Source of the DNA: Streptomyces bathyalis
GTDB lineage: Bacteria; Actinomycetota; Actinomycetes; Streptomycetales; Streptomycetaceae
Direction of reading: 5' to 3'
NCBI RefSeq assembly: GCF_015910445.1
Contig: NZ_CP048882.1
Coordinates: 6,693,501-6,757,500 of the forward strand
DNA length: 64,000 bases
Part shown: positions 32,744 through 42,382 of the stretch, in pieces
Numbering within the stretch: the first letter of the stretch is position 1
Layout: each line of letters begins with the position of its first letter
The notes under the pieces: model-generated
The model's database searches: none
What the model was told of the DNA's origin: nothing
What the model saw: only the letters and a program-made list of their open reading frames with translations
Made by a program: the position numbers and the translations under genes

Positions 32744-34414
32744 TCATGCGTCGTAGGCGTCGGCCTTCTTGGGCTCGGCGCCCTGCACCAGACCGCTGAG
32801 GACGAGGGAGCGGGCGCCGAACTGCTCGACGTCGCAGCCGTTCTCCTCGAGTACGCGCATCGCCGCCGAGTGCACGACACGCAGCACCGGAGTGGCCGCG
32901 CGCAGCGCGTCGTCGGCCATGAAGCGGTGCCGCCACGGCTTGTCCGCCCAGGCGTGACGCAGGCCGAACGGCTCCGGAAGAGTCAGCTTGCCGCCGAGGA
33001 AGTCCAGCACCGGGGGGAACCAGGTGAAGGGCGCGCGGGCCGAGAGCCGCACCACCTCCCTGGCCTCCACCAGCGGCAGGTTGACCTCCTTGGTCTCCCA
33101 GAACTTCACGCTCTTGGAGACCTCTTTGGTCTTCGCCTTGGGCTTCGTGGTGAAGAGCGGGTGCACGGGCCCGAGGGCATGGCCTGTGACCTCGATGCGC
33201 AGCGTGTGGTGGAGCACCGTCACGGTGATCAGCAGCGTGATCACCAACTGGCCGTCCCAGAGCACGAACTGGACGCCGAGATAGTGCCTGTTGCCGCTGC
33301 CGAACTGCTGCTCGTTGCAGATGCGCTGTATCTCGAAGTCCTTGATGCGGTAGCCCTCGACCTCCTGGCCCTCGGGACGCGTGACCTCGGTGGCGCCCTC
33401 GCCGATGGGGGAGACGACCCAGTGCCGTATCGAAGGCGTGGGGAATCCGCCGGTGTGCAGCGGGCCGCGCTCGAGCCGGCGCAACTGGTCGTGGATGGCG
33501 CGCACCACGTCCCAGCTGCGGAAGGGGTTGATGTCGGCCTCGGGGTCCTTGGGGATCAGCTCCTCGGCGAGCTGCCAGCTGCCCCAGCGGGTGCCCATGC
33601 CGAGTATCCCCTTGGGGCCCGCGTAGTAGACGAGGTTGCTGGCCTGCTCGGCGCTGAGCTTGGCGAGGCCGAGCCGGATGCGCTCGGCGCCCTTGTCACC
33701 CGGGTCCTGCGGGACGGCCTCGGGGATCTTCGCTCCCACGCCGCTGCCACCCAGCAGCTGCCCCCACTGGCCGCGCAGCATCTTGGCGGAGCGCTCGCAG
33801 ACCTGCTTCGCCCACAGCCAGCCGACCACCGGGACGATCAACATGGCCCGCAGATAGATGGCGAGGATCCCGCTGAAGGGAAGCTTGAGCATGAACAGCA
33901 CTGCCAGGCCGCCCAGCGCGACCATGGCGGCCATGCCGAACGCGCCCATCCGCTTGTCCTGCGCGCCGGCGATCGCGCGGCGCAGCTGGAAGGCCAGCAG
34001 CCACAGCAGCGTCCCCGGCAGGAACAGCACCCCGAAGATGACCATGATGACGGTCAGCCGGGTGTCGCGGTCCTTACGGATGCGGGTGGCCGCCAGGCAG
34101 TGCTCGACCACCGTCTGCGGTTCGATGCCGAAGGACTGGATGAGTGCTTTGCGGGCTCCTCCCAGCAGGCGCGCCTGTACCGCGCGCGAGAAGGCCTCGC
34201 CCAGGTTCGGCTCGAAGAGGGAGACGCGCGGGGCCTTCACCTTCGCGCCGTCGTTCGCGGCGATCAGGTCCGTGATCGGGCCGTCCCGGTACGCGGCGGA
34301 TGCGAGGGCCTGCGTGGCAGCGGTCTGCCCGCCCGAGCCCGAGAGGGGCACCTGGGCGCCCGGACTGAAGTCGGACGCGGCCTCGATCCCCTCGAAATCC
34401 TCGAACCCGGCCAC
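32744..34414 (-). CDS. Conserved multi-spanning membrane protein, function unknown
   Basis: 556 residues. The N-terminal ~120 residues are soluble. Membrane helices follow at ~125-150 (LTVIMVIFGVLFLPGTLLWLLAF), ~165-185, ~190-210 and ~395-415 (GQLVITLLITVTVLHHTLRI). Large soluble segments lie between and after them, including the Trp-rich WRHRFMADDALRAATPVLRVVH near the end. It appears to be an actinobacterial family without known function. It lies 120 bp downstream of the EF-G2 gene on the same strand and could be cotranscribed. Confidence 0.8.
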   Translation of the reverse strand: MAGFEDFEGIEAASDFSPGAQVPLSGSGGQTAATQALASAAYRDGPITDLIAANDGAKVKAPRVSLFEPNLGEAFSRAVQARLLGGARKALIQSFGIEPQTVVEHCLAATRIRKDRDTRLTVIMVIFGVLFLPGTLLWLLAFQLRRAIAGAQDKRMGAFGMAAMVALGGLAVLFMLKLPFSGILAIYLRAMLIVPVVGWLWAKQVCERSAKMLRGQWGQLLGGSGVGAKIPEAVPQDPGDKGAERIRLGLAKLSAEQASNLVYYAGPKGILGMGTRWGSWQLAEELIPKDPEADINPFRSWDVVRAIHDQLRRLERGPLHTGGFPTPSIRHWVVSPIGEGATEVTRPEGQEVEGYRIKDFEIQRICNEQQFGSGNRHYLGVQFVLWDGQLVITLLITVTVLHHTLRIEVTGHALGPVHPLFTTKPKAKTKEVSKSVKFWETKEVNLPLVEAREVVRLSARAPFTWFPPVLDFLGGKLTLPEPFGLRHAWADKPWRHRFMADDALRAATPVLRVVHSAAMRVLEENGCDVEQFGARSLVLSGLVQGAEPKKADAYDA

Positions 34415-34534
34415 TGAGCCCCCACTTCGTCAAGCTTCGGCGCTGCCCGCCCACGTGCGGTGCCGACCACAGCACATTCCCAACTGCCGTGGCCGGCACA
34501 CCTCTTCACGTGCCTTTGTCCAGCGTAACCGCAG

Positions 34535-36733
34535 TCAGCCGCCGTTCTGGGCGGCTTCCAGGATCTTGCCGGCCAGCTGCTGCGGCATCGGTTCGTGGCA
34601 CGCGTAGGAGCGGGCGAAGCGGCCCGTCCCGTGGGAGAGCGACCGCAGCTCCACCGCGTACCGGCTGATCTCGATCTCGGGGATCTGCGCCCGTACGAGC
34701 GTGTGCCCGTCGGTTGCCTGCTCGGTGCCGGAGACCTTTCCGCGCCTTCCGGACAGGTCGCTCATCACCGAGCCGACGTACTCGTCCTCGACGTCCACCT
34801 GCAACTCCGCGACGGGTTCGAGGAGATGGATGCGCGCCTTGGAGGCGCACTCGCGCAGCGCGAGCGCGCCCGCCGTCTGGAACGCCGCGTCCGAGGAGTC
34901 CACCGAGTGGGCCTTGCCGTCGTGCAGCGTCACCCGGAAGTCCACCAGGGGGTAGCCGGCGGCGACGCCCTTGGCGGCCTGAGCACGGATGCCCTTCTCC
35001 ACCGAAGGGATGAACTGCCGTGGTACGGCGCCTCCGACGACCTTGTCGACGAACTCGATGCCCGAACCGCCCGGCAGCGGCTCGACCGTGATCTCGCAGA
35101 TAGCGAACTGCCCGTGCCCGCCGGACTGTTTGACGTGCCTGCCGCGGCCGTCGGCGCCCTCGGCGAAGGTCTCCCGCAGCGACACCTTGTGCGGCACGGA
35201 ATCGACGTTGACTCCGTAGCGGGTGCGCAGCCGCTCCAGGGCGACGCCCATGTGCGCCTCGCCCAGACACCACAGGACGAGCTGGTGCGTGTCCGGGTTC
35301 TGCTCCAGACGCATCGTCGGATCCTCGGCGACGAGCCGGGACAGCCCGTGCGAGAGCTTGTCCTCGTCGGCCTTGGTGTGCGCCTCGATGGCGACAGGCA
35401 GCAGCGGATCCGGCATCACCCACGGCTCCATCAGCAGCGGGTCGTCCTTCGCGGACAGGGTGTCACCTGTCTCCGCGCGGTTCAGTTTGGCCACGCAGGC
35501 GAGGTCGCCGGCCACGGCCTTGGACAGCGGGCGCTGCTGCTTGCCGAAGGGCACGGACAGCGCTCCCACCCGCTCGTCGACGTCGTGGTCCTCATGCCCC
35601 CGGTCCTCCAGCCCGTGACCGGAGACGTGCACGACCTCGTCGGGACGGAGCGTGCCGGAGAAGACACGGACGAGTGAGATGCGGCCGACGTAGGGGTCGG
35701 ATGAGGTCTTGACGACCTCGGCGGCCAGCGGGCCGTCGGCGTCGCAGGTCAACGTCGGGCGCGGCTTGCCCTCCGGCGTGGTGACGGCCGGGATCTCGTG
35801 CTCCAGGGGCGAGGGGAAGCCGCCCGTGATCAGCTCCAGCAGCTCCAGGGTGCCCAGTCCGTGCCGTGCGCCTTCCGCGGCGGGCGCCGCCGCCAGCACG
35901 GGGTGGAAGACGCCGCGCGCGACAGCCTTCTCCAGGTCCTGGATGAGCGTCGGGACGTCGCACTCCTCGCCGCCGAGATAGCGGTCCATGAGGGTCTCGT
36001 CCTCGCTCTCGGAGATGATCCCCTCGATGAGCCGGTTCCTGGACTCCTCGATCTGCGGCAGCTGTTCGGGGTCCGGGTCCCGCTCGGTGCGTGTTCCGGA
36101 GGAGTAGTCGTAGACGCGCTGGGAGAGCAGCCCTATGAGGCCGTCGACGGGCGCGTGTCCGTCGGCGCCCTCCTCACCGCGCAGCGGCAGGTACAGCGGG
36201 ATCACGGCGTCGGGGTCGTCCCCGCCGAAGACGCTCTGGCAGACCGAGACCATTTCCTCGAAGTCGGCGCGTGCGGCGTCGAGATGAGTCACGACGATGG
36301 CGCGCGGCATCCCGACCGCCGCGCACTCCTCCCACACCAGCCGCGTCGCGCCGTCGACGCCGTCGGCCGCCGAGACAACGAAAAGGGCCGCGTCCGCTGC
36401 CCGCAGACCGGCCCTCAACTCCCCGACGAAATCCGCATATCCGGGGGTGTCCAGTACGTTGATCCGGATGCCTTCCCACTCGACCGGCACCAGAGAGAGC
36501 TGCACCGAGCGGTGCTGACGATGCTCGATCTCGTCGTAGTCGGAGAGGGATCCGCCGTCCTCCACCCTTCCCGCTCTCGTCACTGCCCCGGAGGCCAGCG
36601 CGAGTGCTTCGACGAGGGTGGTCTTTCCCGATCCGCTGTGGCCGACCAGTACCACGTTCCGCAGCTTGGATGGGTGGTCGGCCGCCGCTGCCCTGCCGGC
36701 GGCTCCGGGGTGTGTGCTCGCCTTGTCGCCCAT
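34535..36733 (-). CDS. Elongation factor G-like protein EF-G2
   Basis: 732 residues with the full EF-G domain order. G1 is GHSGSGKTT (31-39) and G3 is DTPGYADF (~95). G4 differs: THLDAARADF stands where EF-G has NKMD. Domains III-V follow (ETFAEGADGRGRHVKQSGGHGQF, SVEKGIRAQAAKG and the C-terminal QIPEIEISRYAVELRSLSHGTGRF). This paralogue group often lacks ordinary translocase activity. In mycobacteria EF-G2 binds GTP but does not fully replace EF-G. It may act in stress or ribosome rescue. Divergent from pgsA. Confidence 0.88.
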   Translation of the reverse strand: MGDKASTHPGAAGRAAAADHPSKLRNVVLVGHSGSGKTTLVEALALASGAVTRAGRVEDGGSLSDYDEIEHRQHRSVQLSLVPVEWEGIRINVLDTPGYADFVGELRAGLRAADAALFVVSAADGVDGATRLVWEECAAVGMPRAIVVTHLDAARADFEEMVSVCQSVFGGDDPDAVIPLYLPLRGEEGADGHAPVDGLIGLLSQRVYDYSSGTRTERDPDPEQLPQIEESRNRLIEGIISESEDETLMDRYLGGEECDVPTLIQDLEKAVARGVFHPVLAAAPAAEGARHGLGTLELLELITGGFPSPLEHEIPAVTTPEGKPRPTLTCDADGPLAAEVVKTSSDPYVGRISLVRVFSGTLRPDEVVHVSGHGLEDRGHEDHDVDERVGALSVPFGKQQRPLSKAVAGDLACVAKLNRAETGDTLSAKDDPLLMEPWVMPDPLLPVAIEAHTKADEDKLSHGLSRLVAEDPTMRLEQNPDTHQLVLWCLGEAHMGVALERLRTRYGVNVDSVPHKVSLRETFAEGADGRGRHVKQSGGHGQFAICEITVEPLPGGSGIEFVDKVVGGAVPRQFIPSVEKGIRAQAAKGVAAGYPLVDFRVTLHDGKAHSVDSSDAAFQTAGALALRECASKARIHLLEPVAELQVDVEDEYVGSVMSDLSGRRGKVSGTEQATDGHTLVRAQIPEIEISRYAVELRSLSHGTGRFARSYACHEPMPQQLAGKILEAAQNGG

Positions 36734-36949
36734 GTGTCCCGCCTTCCGGTCGACACCTGCGGTGTCCGTCTGGCTTCGTCGCGATAAACAACGCGGTACT
36801 TCGAGCTTTCCACCGCTCCGGGCACGCGTCCATACGTAGCGCAGGGCAGCGCCGCCGGCCCTGGAACCGCGGGCCTGCGCGCCTGGCTAACATGGGCCAG
36901 CCGGTGGCCGTATCCGCTGCCGGGCCCGCCTTCGATCAACGGGACGACC

Positions 36950-37594
36950 ATGCTGAACAAGTACGCGCGTGCGTTCTTCACGCGTGTCCTCACCCCCTTC
37001 GCGACGATGCTGCTGCGACTGGGAGTGAGCCCGGATACGGTCACCCTGATCGGCACCGGAGGAGTGGTCGCGGGAGCGCTGGTCTTCTACCCGCTCGGCG
37101 AGTTCTTCTGGGGCACCGTGGTCATCACGCTGTTCGTCTTCTCCGATCTCGTGGACGGCAACATGGCACGGCAGTTGGGGCGCTCCAGCCGGTGGGGGGC
37201 CTTCCTCGACTCGACCCTCGACCGCGTCGCGGACGCGGCCGTCTTCGGCGGCATCGCGCTGTGGTACGCGGGAGGCGGCGACAGCGTCCTGATGTGCGGC
37301 GTGACGATCTTCTGCCTCGCGAGCGGCCAGGTCGTCTCCTACACCAAGGCGCGGGGGGAGAGCATCGGGCTGCCGGTGAACGTCAACGGCCTTGTGGAGC
37401 GCGCCGAGCGGCTCGTCATCACGCTCGTCCTTGCCGGGTTCTCGGGCTTCACGACCTTCGGCGTGCCCTACATCGGCGTGCTGCTGCCCATCGCGCTGTG
37501 GATCGTCGCGCTCGGCAGTCTCGTCACACTCGGGCAGCGGGTGGTGACCGTACGGCGCGAGGCGGCCGAGGCGGAAGGGACGGGCACGGCGTGA
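36950..37594 (+). CDS. pgsA: Phosphatidylinositol phosphate synthase
   Basis: 214 residues, five or six helices, with the CDP-alcohol phosphotransferase motif split as DLVDGNMARQLG and SSRWGAFLDSTLDR (residues ~66-92), where the Asp residues bind metal. In actinobacteria this enzyme joins CDP-diacylglycerol to inositol phosphate, the first step of phosphatidylinositol and PIM synthesis. The next two genes are a PIM acyltransferase (GTGA overlap) and the PimA mannosyltransferase (ATGA overlap), so the three act in sequence at the inner membrane. TAACAT at 36888 is a possible -10. Confidence 0.92.
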   Translation: MLNKYARAFFTRVLTPFATMLLRLGVSPDTVTLIGTGGVVAGALVFYPLGEFFWGTVVITLFVFSDLVDGNMARQLGRSSRWGAFLDSTLDRVADAAVFGGIALWYAGGGDSVLMCGVTIFCLASGQVVSYTKARGESIGLPVNVNGLVERAERLVITLVLAGFSGFTTFGVPYIGVLLPIALWIVALGSLVTLGQRVVTVRREAAEAEGTGTA

Positions 37595-38574
37595 GCGGCA
37601 AAGCCAGTGAGCGGCTGACCGACTCGCTGTACGGGCTGGGCTGGGCCGGCGTGCGCCGGCTCCCGGAACCGGCCGCGGCGGCCCTGGGCCGGAGCATCGC
37701 GGACACCGTCTGGAGGCGGCGTGGCAAGGGCGTGAGCCAGCTCGAGGCGAACCTCGCCCGTGTCGTGCCCGGCGCCTCGCCGGAGGGCCTCAGGCAGCTC
37801 TCACAGGCCGGGATGCGCTCGTACCTGCGGTACTGGATGGAGTCGTTCCGGCTTCCCGCGTGGCGTGAGCAGCACATACAGGACAGCGTGCACATCCACG
37901 ACGTGAAGCTGCTGACCGACGGCATCGCCTCGGACCGCGGAGTGATCCTCGCCCTGCCGCACCTGGCCAACTGGGACCTGGCGGGGGCGTACGTCACCAC
38001 CGCCCTGAAGACGCCCTTCAGCACGGTCGTCGAACGTCTCAAGCCCGAGTCGCTCTTCGACCGCTTCGTCGCCTACCGGGAAGGGCTCGGGATGGAGGTG
38101 CTGCCGCATTCCGGCGGGAGCGCCTTCGGCACGCTCGCGCGGCGGCTGCGGGACGGCGGCCTGGTGTGCCTCGTGGCCGACCGGGACCTGTCCTCCTCCG
38201 GGGTCGAGGTGACCTTCTTCGGCGAACGCACGCGGATGCCCGCGGGGCCGGCCCTGCTCGCACAGCAGACCGGGGCGATGCTGCTGCCGGTGACCCTCTG
38301 GTACGAGGAGTCGCCGAGGATGGAAGGCAGGGTGTATCCGCCGGTCCCGGTGCCTTCGGAGGGCACACGCGAGGAGAAGACCGCCGTCATGACGCAGGCC
38401 GTCGCTGACACCTTCGCCGGCGGCATCGCCGAACACCCAGAGGACTGGCACATGCTCCAGCGGCTGTGGCTCTCGGACCTTCCGGCCCGCCCCGGTCCGA
38501 GGGGTGGTGCCCGCGGCGCCGAGGAGGACACGGTGGGAGGGCACGCGAAGCCCGGGGAGGGGCGGGAGGCATGA
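37591..38574 (+). CDS. Phosphatidylinositol mannoside acyltransferase
   Basis: 327 residues from the GTG overlapping the pgsA stop. LpxL/PatA-family acyltransferase. The catalytic HxxxxD motif is in LPHLANWDLAG (~124-134), and substrate-loop residues follow in GGSAFGTLARRLRDGGLVCLVADRDLS. It transfers an acyl chain from acyl-CoA to the mannose of PIM at the cytoplasmic membrane face. The extreme C-terminus is a Gly/Glu-rich tail overlapping pimA by ATGA. The corresponding mycobacterial enzyme is PatA; I leave the symbol open because the sequence is divergent. Confidence 0.88.
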   Translation: MSGKASERLTDSLYGLGWAGVRRLPEPAAAALGRSIADTVWRRRGKGVSQLEANLARVVPGASPEGLRQLSQAGMRSYLRYWMESFRLPAWREQHIQDSVHIHDVKLLTDGIASDRGVILALPHLANWDLAGAYVTTALKTPFSTVVERLKPESLFDRFVAYREGLGMEVLPHSGGSAFGTLARRLRDGGLVCLVADRDLSSSGVEVTFFGERTRMPAGPALLAQQTGAMLLPVTLWYEESPRMEGRVYPPVPVPSEGTREEKTAVMTQAVADTFAGGIAEHPEDWHMLQRLWLSDLPARPGPRGGARGAEEDTVGGHAKPGEGREA

Positions 38575-39731
38575 GGATCGGGATCGTCTGCCCGTACTCC
38601 TGGGACGTCCCGGGCGGAGTCCAGTTCCACGTGCGGGACTTGGCGGAGCACCTGCACCGCCTGGGGCACGAGGTCTCCGTGCTCGCGCCGTCCGACGACG
38701 AGACGCCGCTGCCGCCCTACGTGGTCTCCGCGGGCCGCGCCGTACCCGTTCCGTACAACGGCTCCGTTGCGCGGCTGAACTTCGGCTTCCTCTCCGCCGC
38801 CCGCGTACGGCGCTGGGTGCACGACGGCCGCTTCGACGTGCTGCACATCCACGAACCGGCCACGCCCTCCCTCGCGTTGCTCACCTGCTGGGCGGCCCAG
38901 GGCCCCATCGTCGCCACGTTCCACACCTCCAACCCGCGCTCGCGGGCGATGATCGCGGCATACCCGATCCTGCAGCCCGCCCTGGAGAAGATCAGCGCGC
39001 GGATCGCCGTGAGCGAGTACGCACGGCGTACGTTCGTCGAGCACCTCGGTGGTGACGCCGTCGTCATTCCCAACGGCGTCGACGTCGACTTCTTCGCGCG
39101 AGCCGAGCCCAAGGCCGAGTGGCAGGGCGGCACGATCGGCTTCATCGGGCGCATCGACGAGCCCCGCAAGGGACTTCCCGTCCTGATGAAGGCACTCCCG
39201 CGCATCCTCGAATCGCTGCCCGGAACGCGGCTGCTGGTCGCCGGACGGGGCGATGAGGAAGAGGCCGTGGAGTACCTCCCCGAACACGTGCGGGAGCGGG
39301 TCGAGTTCCTCGGCATGGTCAGCGACGAGGACAAGGCACGCCTGCTGCGCAGCGTCGACCTGTACGTGGCGCCCAACACGGGAGGCGAGTCCTTCGGGAT
39401 CATCCTCGTCGAGGCGATGTCCTCCGGAGCTCCGGTTCTCGCCAGCGATCTGGACGCCTTCGCGCAGGTGCTGGACGGGGGAGAGGCCGGCGAGCTCTTC
39501 CCCAACGAGGACGCCGACGCCCTCGCGGACGCCGCCGTGCGGCTGCTGTCCGACCCGGAGCGGCGGGAGCGGCTGCGCGAGTACGGAAGCCGCCATGTAC
39601 GGCGCTTCGACTGGTCCACAGTTGGCGCCGACATCCTCGCCGTCTACGAGACCGTCACCGACGGCGCCGCCGCCGTCGCGCCCGACGAACGCATCGGACT
39701 GCGCGCCCGCTTCGGCCTGGCCCGTGACTGA
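38571..39731 (+). CDS. pimA: Phosphatidylinositol alpha-mannosyltransferase PimA
   Basis: 386 residues, GT4 glycosyltransferase. The N-terminal Rossmann half opens MRIGIVCPYSWDVPGGVQFH, with acceptor-side residues in FHTSNPRSRAM. The C-terminal half binds GDP-mannose through IGFIGRIDEPRKGLPVL and GESFGIILVEAMSSGAPVLAS, the E-x7-E motif near residues 275-283. It adds the first mannose to phosphatidylinositol on the inner membrane face. Start ATG overlaps the acyltransferase stop. Position and motif order agree with the mycobacterial pimA operon. Confidence 0.94.
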   Translation: MRIGIVCPYSWDVPGGVQFHVRDLAEHLHRLGHEVSVLAPSDDETPLPPYVVSAGRAVPVPYNGSVARLNFGFLSAARVRRWVHDGRFDVLHIHEPATPSLALLTCWAAQGPIVATFHTSNPRSRAMIAAYPILQPALEKISARIAVSEYARRTFVEHLGGDAVVIPNGVDVDFFARAEPKAEWQGGTIGFIGRIDEPRKGLPVLMKALPRILESLPGTRLLVAGRGDEEEAVEYLPEHVRERVEFLGMVSDEDKARLLRSVDLYVAPNTGGESFGIILVEAMSSGAPVLASDLDAFAQVLDGGEAGELFPNEDADALADAAVRLLSDPERRERLREYGSRHVRRFDWSTVGADILAVYETVTDGAAAVAPDERIGLRARFGLARD

Positions 39732-39805
39732 GCGGGGCGCCGTCGCTCGGCGCGTACGGCGGGCCCTCAGGGCTGCGAGCGGTCCCGCGGCCCCCGGGCG
39801 TGCGG

Positions 39806-39862
39806 CCGGTGACGGCTGAAGTACCCGGTGACGGCTGAAGTGCCCGGCGACCGCTGAAGAAC
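39806..39862. repeat. Three tandem 19-bp repeats
   Basis: Copies CCGGTGACGGCTGAAGTAC (39806), CCGGTGACGGCTGAAGTGC (39825) and the diverged CCGGCGACCGCTGAAGAAC (39844). Each contains TGA. They end 19 bp before the next gene's start. Confidence 0.9.
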
Positions 39863-39881
39863 GAGGGAGAGCGCGGAAGCG

Positions 39882-40442
39882 ATGCCCACCATGACCACCC
39901 TGATCCTGCTCGTCGTAGCCGTGCTCCTCATCGGCGTCTACCTCAGCTGGACCGCCGGACGGCTCGACAGGCTGCACGCCCGCATCGACGCCGCGCGGGC
40001 CGCCCTCGACGCCCAACTGCTCCGTCGGGCCTCCATCGCACAGGAGTTGGCCACCGCCGGCGTGCTCGACCCCGCGGCGTCGATGGTCCTCTACCAGGCC
40101 GCGCACGACGCGAGACAGGCGCCGGAGGAGCAGCGCGAGGTCGCCGAGAGCGAACTGAGCCAGGCGCTGCGAGCCGTGTTCGACGAGAGCGCGCAGGTCG
40201 AGGCCGTACGTGCCGCTCCGGGCGGAGAGGACGCGGCCGTCGAACTCGCCGCGGCCGTACGGCGGGTGCCGATGGCGCGGCGCTTCCACAACGACGCGGT
40301 GCGCGCCGCGCGTGCCCTGCGGCGCCATCGCACCGTCCGCTGGCTCCGGCTCGCCGGTTACGCGCCCTTCCCGCTGGCCTTCGAGATGGACGACGAACCG
40401 CCGCCGGCCCTGGCGGACCGGGGCAACGGAGCGCCCGGGTAG
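39882..40442 (+). CDS. LemA-like membrane protein
   Basis: 186 residues from ATG 39882. One N-terminal helix (~5-25, [18 protein letters not shown]) precedes a coiled helical bundle with LemA-like spacing: [30 protein letters not shown] (~28-57). Later comes [18 protein letters not shown], matching the LemA ARRFYNDAV element, and [15 protein letters not shown]. LemA proteins are membrane-anchored with unknown biochemical function. It follows pimA after the 19-bp repeats. The assignment rests on motif resemblance. Confidence 0.65.
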   Translation: MPTMTTLILLVVAVLLIGVYLSWTAGRLDRLHARIDAARAALDAQLLRRASIAQELATAGVLDPAASMVLYQAAHDARQAPEEQREVAESELSQALRAVFDESAQVEAVRAAPGGEDAAVELAAAVRRVPMARRFHNDAVRAARALRRHRTVRWLRLAGYAPFPLAFEMDDEPPPALADRGNGAPG

Positions 40443-40635
40443 GCGCGGCGGGCAGCGGCAGCGGAGCAGCGGCGACGGCGCGTCCGGGAGCCGTGCCACG
40501 GAGCTCCCGAGTGCCCGACGGGCAGTCCACCGCAGCCGGATTGGCCCTTTTCCAAGGCCACCCCTCTCCGGGACTGTGTATGCAGCGGACCTACCATGGT
40601 CCTGTCGTACTTTTTACCGTCGAGTGAGGTCATCC

Positions 40636-41565
40636 GTGTCCAGCCCGTCTTCCGTGCCCTCTGCCACCTCCGCCGCCCAGGCCCCCGAGACCGGCACCGC
40701 GCGCGTCAAGCGCGGCATGGCCGAGCAGCTCAAGGGCGGCGTGATCATGGACGTCGTGACGCCGGAGCAGGCGAAGATCGCCGAGGACGCCGGTGCCGTC
40801 GCGGTCATGGCGCTCGAGCGGGTTCCCGCGGACATCCGCAAGGACGGCGGCGTCGCGCGGATGTCGGACCCCGACATGATCGAGGGCATCATCGAGGCCG
40901 TCACGATCCCGGTGATGGCCAAGTCCCGCATCGGCCACTTCGTCGAGGCGCAGCTCCTCCAGGCGCTGGGCGTCGACTACATCGACGAGTCCGAGGTCCT
41001 CACCCCGGCCGACGAGGTCAACCACAGCGACAAGTTCGCCTTCACCACGCCCTTCGTGTGCGGCGCCACCAACCTCGGCGAGGCCCTGCGGCGCATCTCC
41101 GAGGGAGCGGCCATGATCCGCTCCAAGGGTGAGGCGGGCACGGGGAACGTCGTCGAGGCCGTGCGGCACATGCGTCAGATCAACGGCGACATCGGCAGGC
41201 TCAGGTCGCTGGACAGCCACGAGCTGTACGGCGCCGCCAAGGAGCTGCGCGCACCGTACGAGCTGGTCAAGGAGGTCGCCACGCTGGGCAAGCTGCCGGT
41301 GGTCCTCTTCTCCGCCGGCGGCGTCGCCACTCCCGCGGACGCCGCGCTGATGCGTCAACTCGGCGCCGAGGGCGTCTTCGTGGGCTCCGGGATCTTCAAG
41401 TCCGGTGATCCGGCTAAGCGCGCCGCGGCGATCGTGAAGGCCACGACCTTCTACGACGACCCGAAGATCATCGCCGATGCGTCGCGCGGTCTCGGTGAGG
41501 CCATGGTGGGCATCAACTGCGACACCCTGCCCGAGGGTGAGCGCTACGCCTCCCGCGGCTGGTGA
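40636..41565 (+). CDS. pdxS: Pyridoxal 5'-phosphate synthase subunit PdxS
   Basis: 309 residues from GTG 40636. TIM-barrel synthase subunit with the family's long conserved blocks: [17 protein letters not shown] (~24), the active-site lysine region [23 protein letters not shown], and [16 protein letters not shown] near the phosphate site. It builds PLP from ribose 5-phosphate, glyceraldehyde 3-phosphate and ammonia delivered by PdxT. The next gene, 60 bp on, is pdxT, so the pair forms the 12+12 complex. No upstream regulator is visible. Confidence 0.97.
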   Translation: MSSPSSVPSATSAAQAPETGTARVKRGMAEQLKGGVIMDVVTPEQAKIAEDAGAVAVMALERVPADIRKDGGVARMSDPDMIEGIIEAVTIPVMAKSRIGHFVEAQLLQALGVDYIDESEVLTPADEVNHSDKFAFTTPFVCGATNLGEALRRISEGAAMIRSKGEAGTGNVVEAVRHMRQINGDIGRLRSLDSHELYGAAKELRAPYELVKEVATLGKLPVVLFSAGGVATPADAALMRQLGAEGVFVGSGIFKSGDPAKRAAAIVKATTFYDDPKIIADASRGLGEAMVGINCDTLPEGERYASRGW

Positions 41566-41625
41566 CCCACCCGGCGCCGTAGGACGTCCGCAAGGAAACA
41601 ACACCCGTACGAGAGGCACCCGTTC

Positions 41626-42237
41626 GTGAGCACTCCCACCGTCGGCGTCCTCGCCCTGCAGGGCGACGTACGTGAGCACTTCGCCGCCCTGGCCGCGGCG
41701 GGCGCGCGGACGTGTGCCGTGCGACGTGCCGAGGAACTGGCCGGCGTGGACGGCCTGGTCGTCCCGGGCGGCGAGTCGACGACGATCTCCAAGCTGGCCG
41801 TCCTCTTCGGTCTCATGGAGCCGCTGCGTGAGCGCGTGCGGGCGGGGATGCCGGTCTACGGCTCCTGCGCGGGCATGATCCTTCTCGCGGACAAGATCCT
41901 GGGCACCGCCCCCGTCACCTCCGGTGGGCAGGAGCAGGAGACCATCGGCGGGATCGACATGCTCGTGCGCCGCAACGCCTTCGGGCGGCAGAACGAGTCC
42001 TTCGAGGCGCCGCTCGACGTCAAGGGCGTCGAGGGCGGCCCCGTCGAGGGAGTCTTCATCCGGGCACCGTGGGTGGAGTCGACGGGGGAGCGCGCCGAGG
42101 TCCTCGCCGTCCACGACGGGCACACCGTCGCGGTGCGCCAGGACGCCCTGCTGGCGACGTCCTTCCACCCCGAACTCACGGGTGACCACCGGGTGCACGC
42201 GATGTTCGTGGAGATGGTGCGCAGCGCACGCGGCTGA
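41626..42237 (+). CDS. pdxT: Pyridoxal 5'-phosphate synthase glutaminase PdxT
   Basis: 203 residues. Class I glutamine amidotransferase. The nucleophile Cys sits in YGSCAGMIL (~85), the substrate-binding [10 protein letters not shown] at ~46-55, and the catalytic His-x-Glu in SFHPELTGD near 181. It releases ammonia for PdxS. GTG start follows GAGAGGCACCCGTTC. Slightly longer than the family average because of a short internal extension. Confidence 0.97.
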   Translation: MSTPTVGVLALQGDVREHFAALAAAGARTCAVRRAEELAGVDGLVVPGGESTTISKLAVLFGLMEPLRERVRAGMPVYGSCAGMILLADKILGTAPVTSGGQEQETIGGIDMLVRRNAFGRQNESFEAPLDVKGVEGGPVEGVFIRAPWVESTGERAEVLAVHDGHTVAVRQDALLATSFHPELTGDHRVHAMFVEMVRSARG

Positions 42238-42382
42238 CCACCGGGTGTGCACGCCCCGTTGCGCAGGACAACGCCGAAAAGGCATGGGCCTGGGGCGGAA
42301 GAGCGGGGCGGTCGGCGCTCTGAGCCGCTGACGGTAGGATCTCCGCGTCGGTTCATGTCGGTGACGTCGAAGGAGCGAGGCT

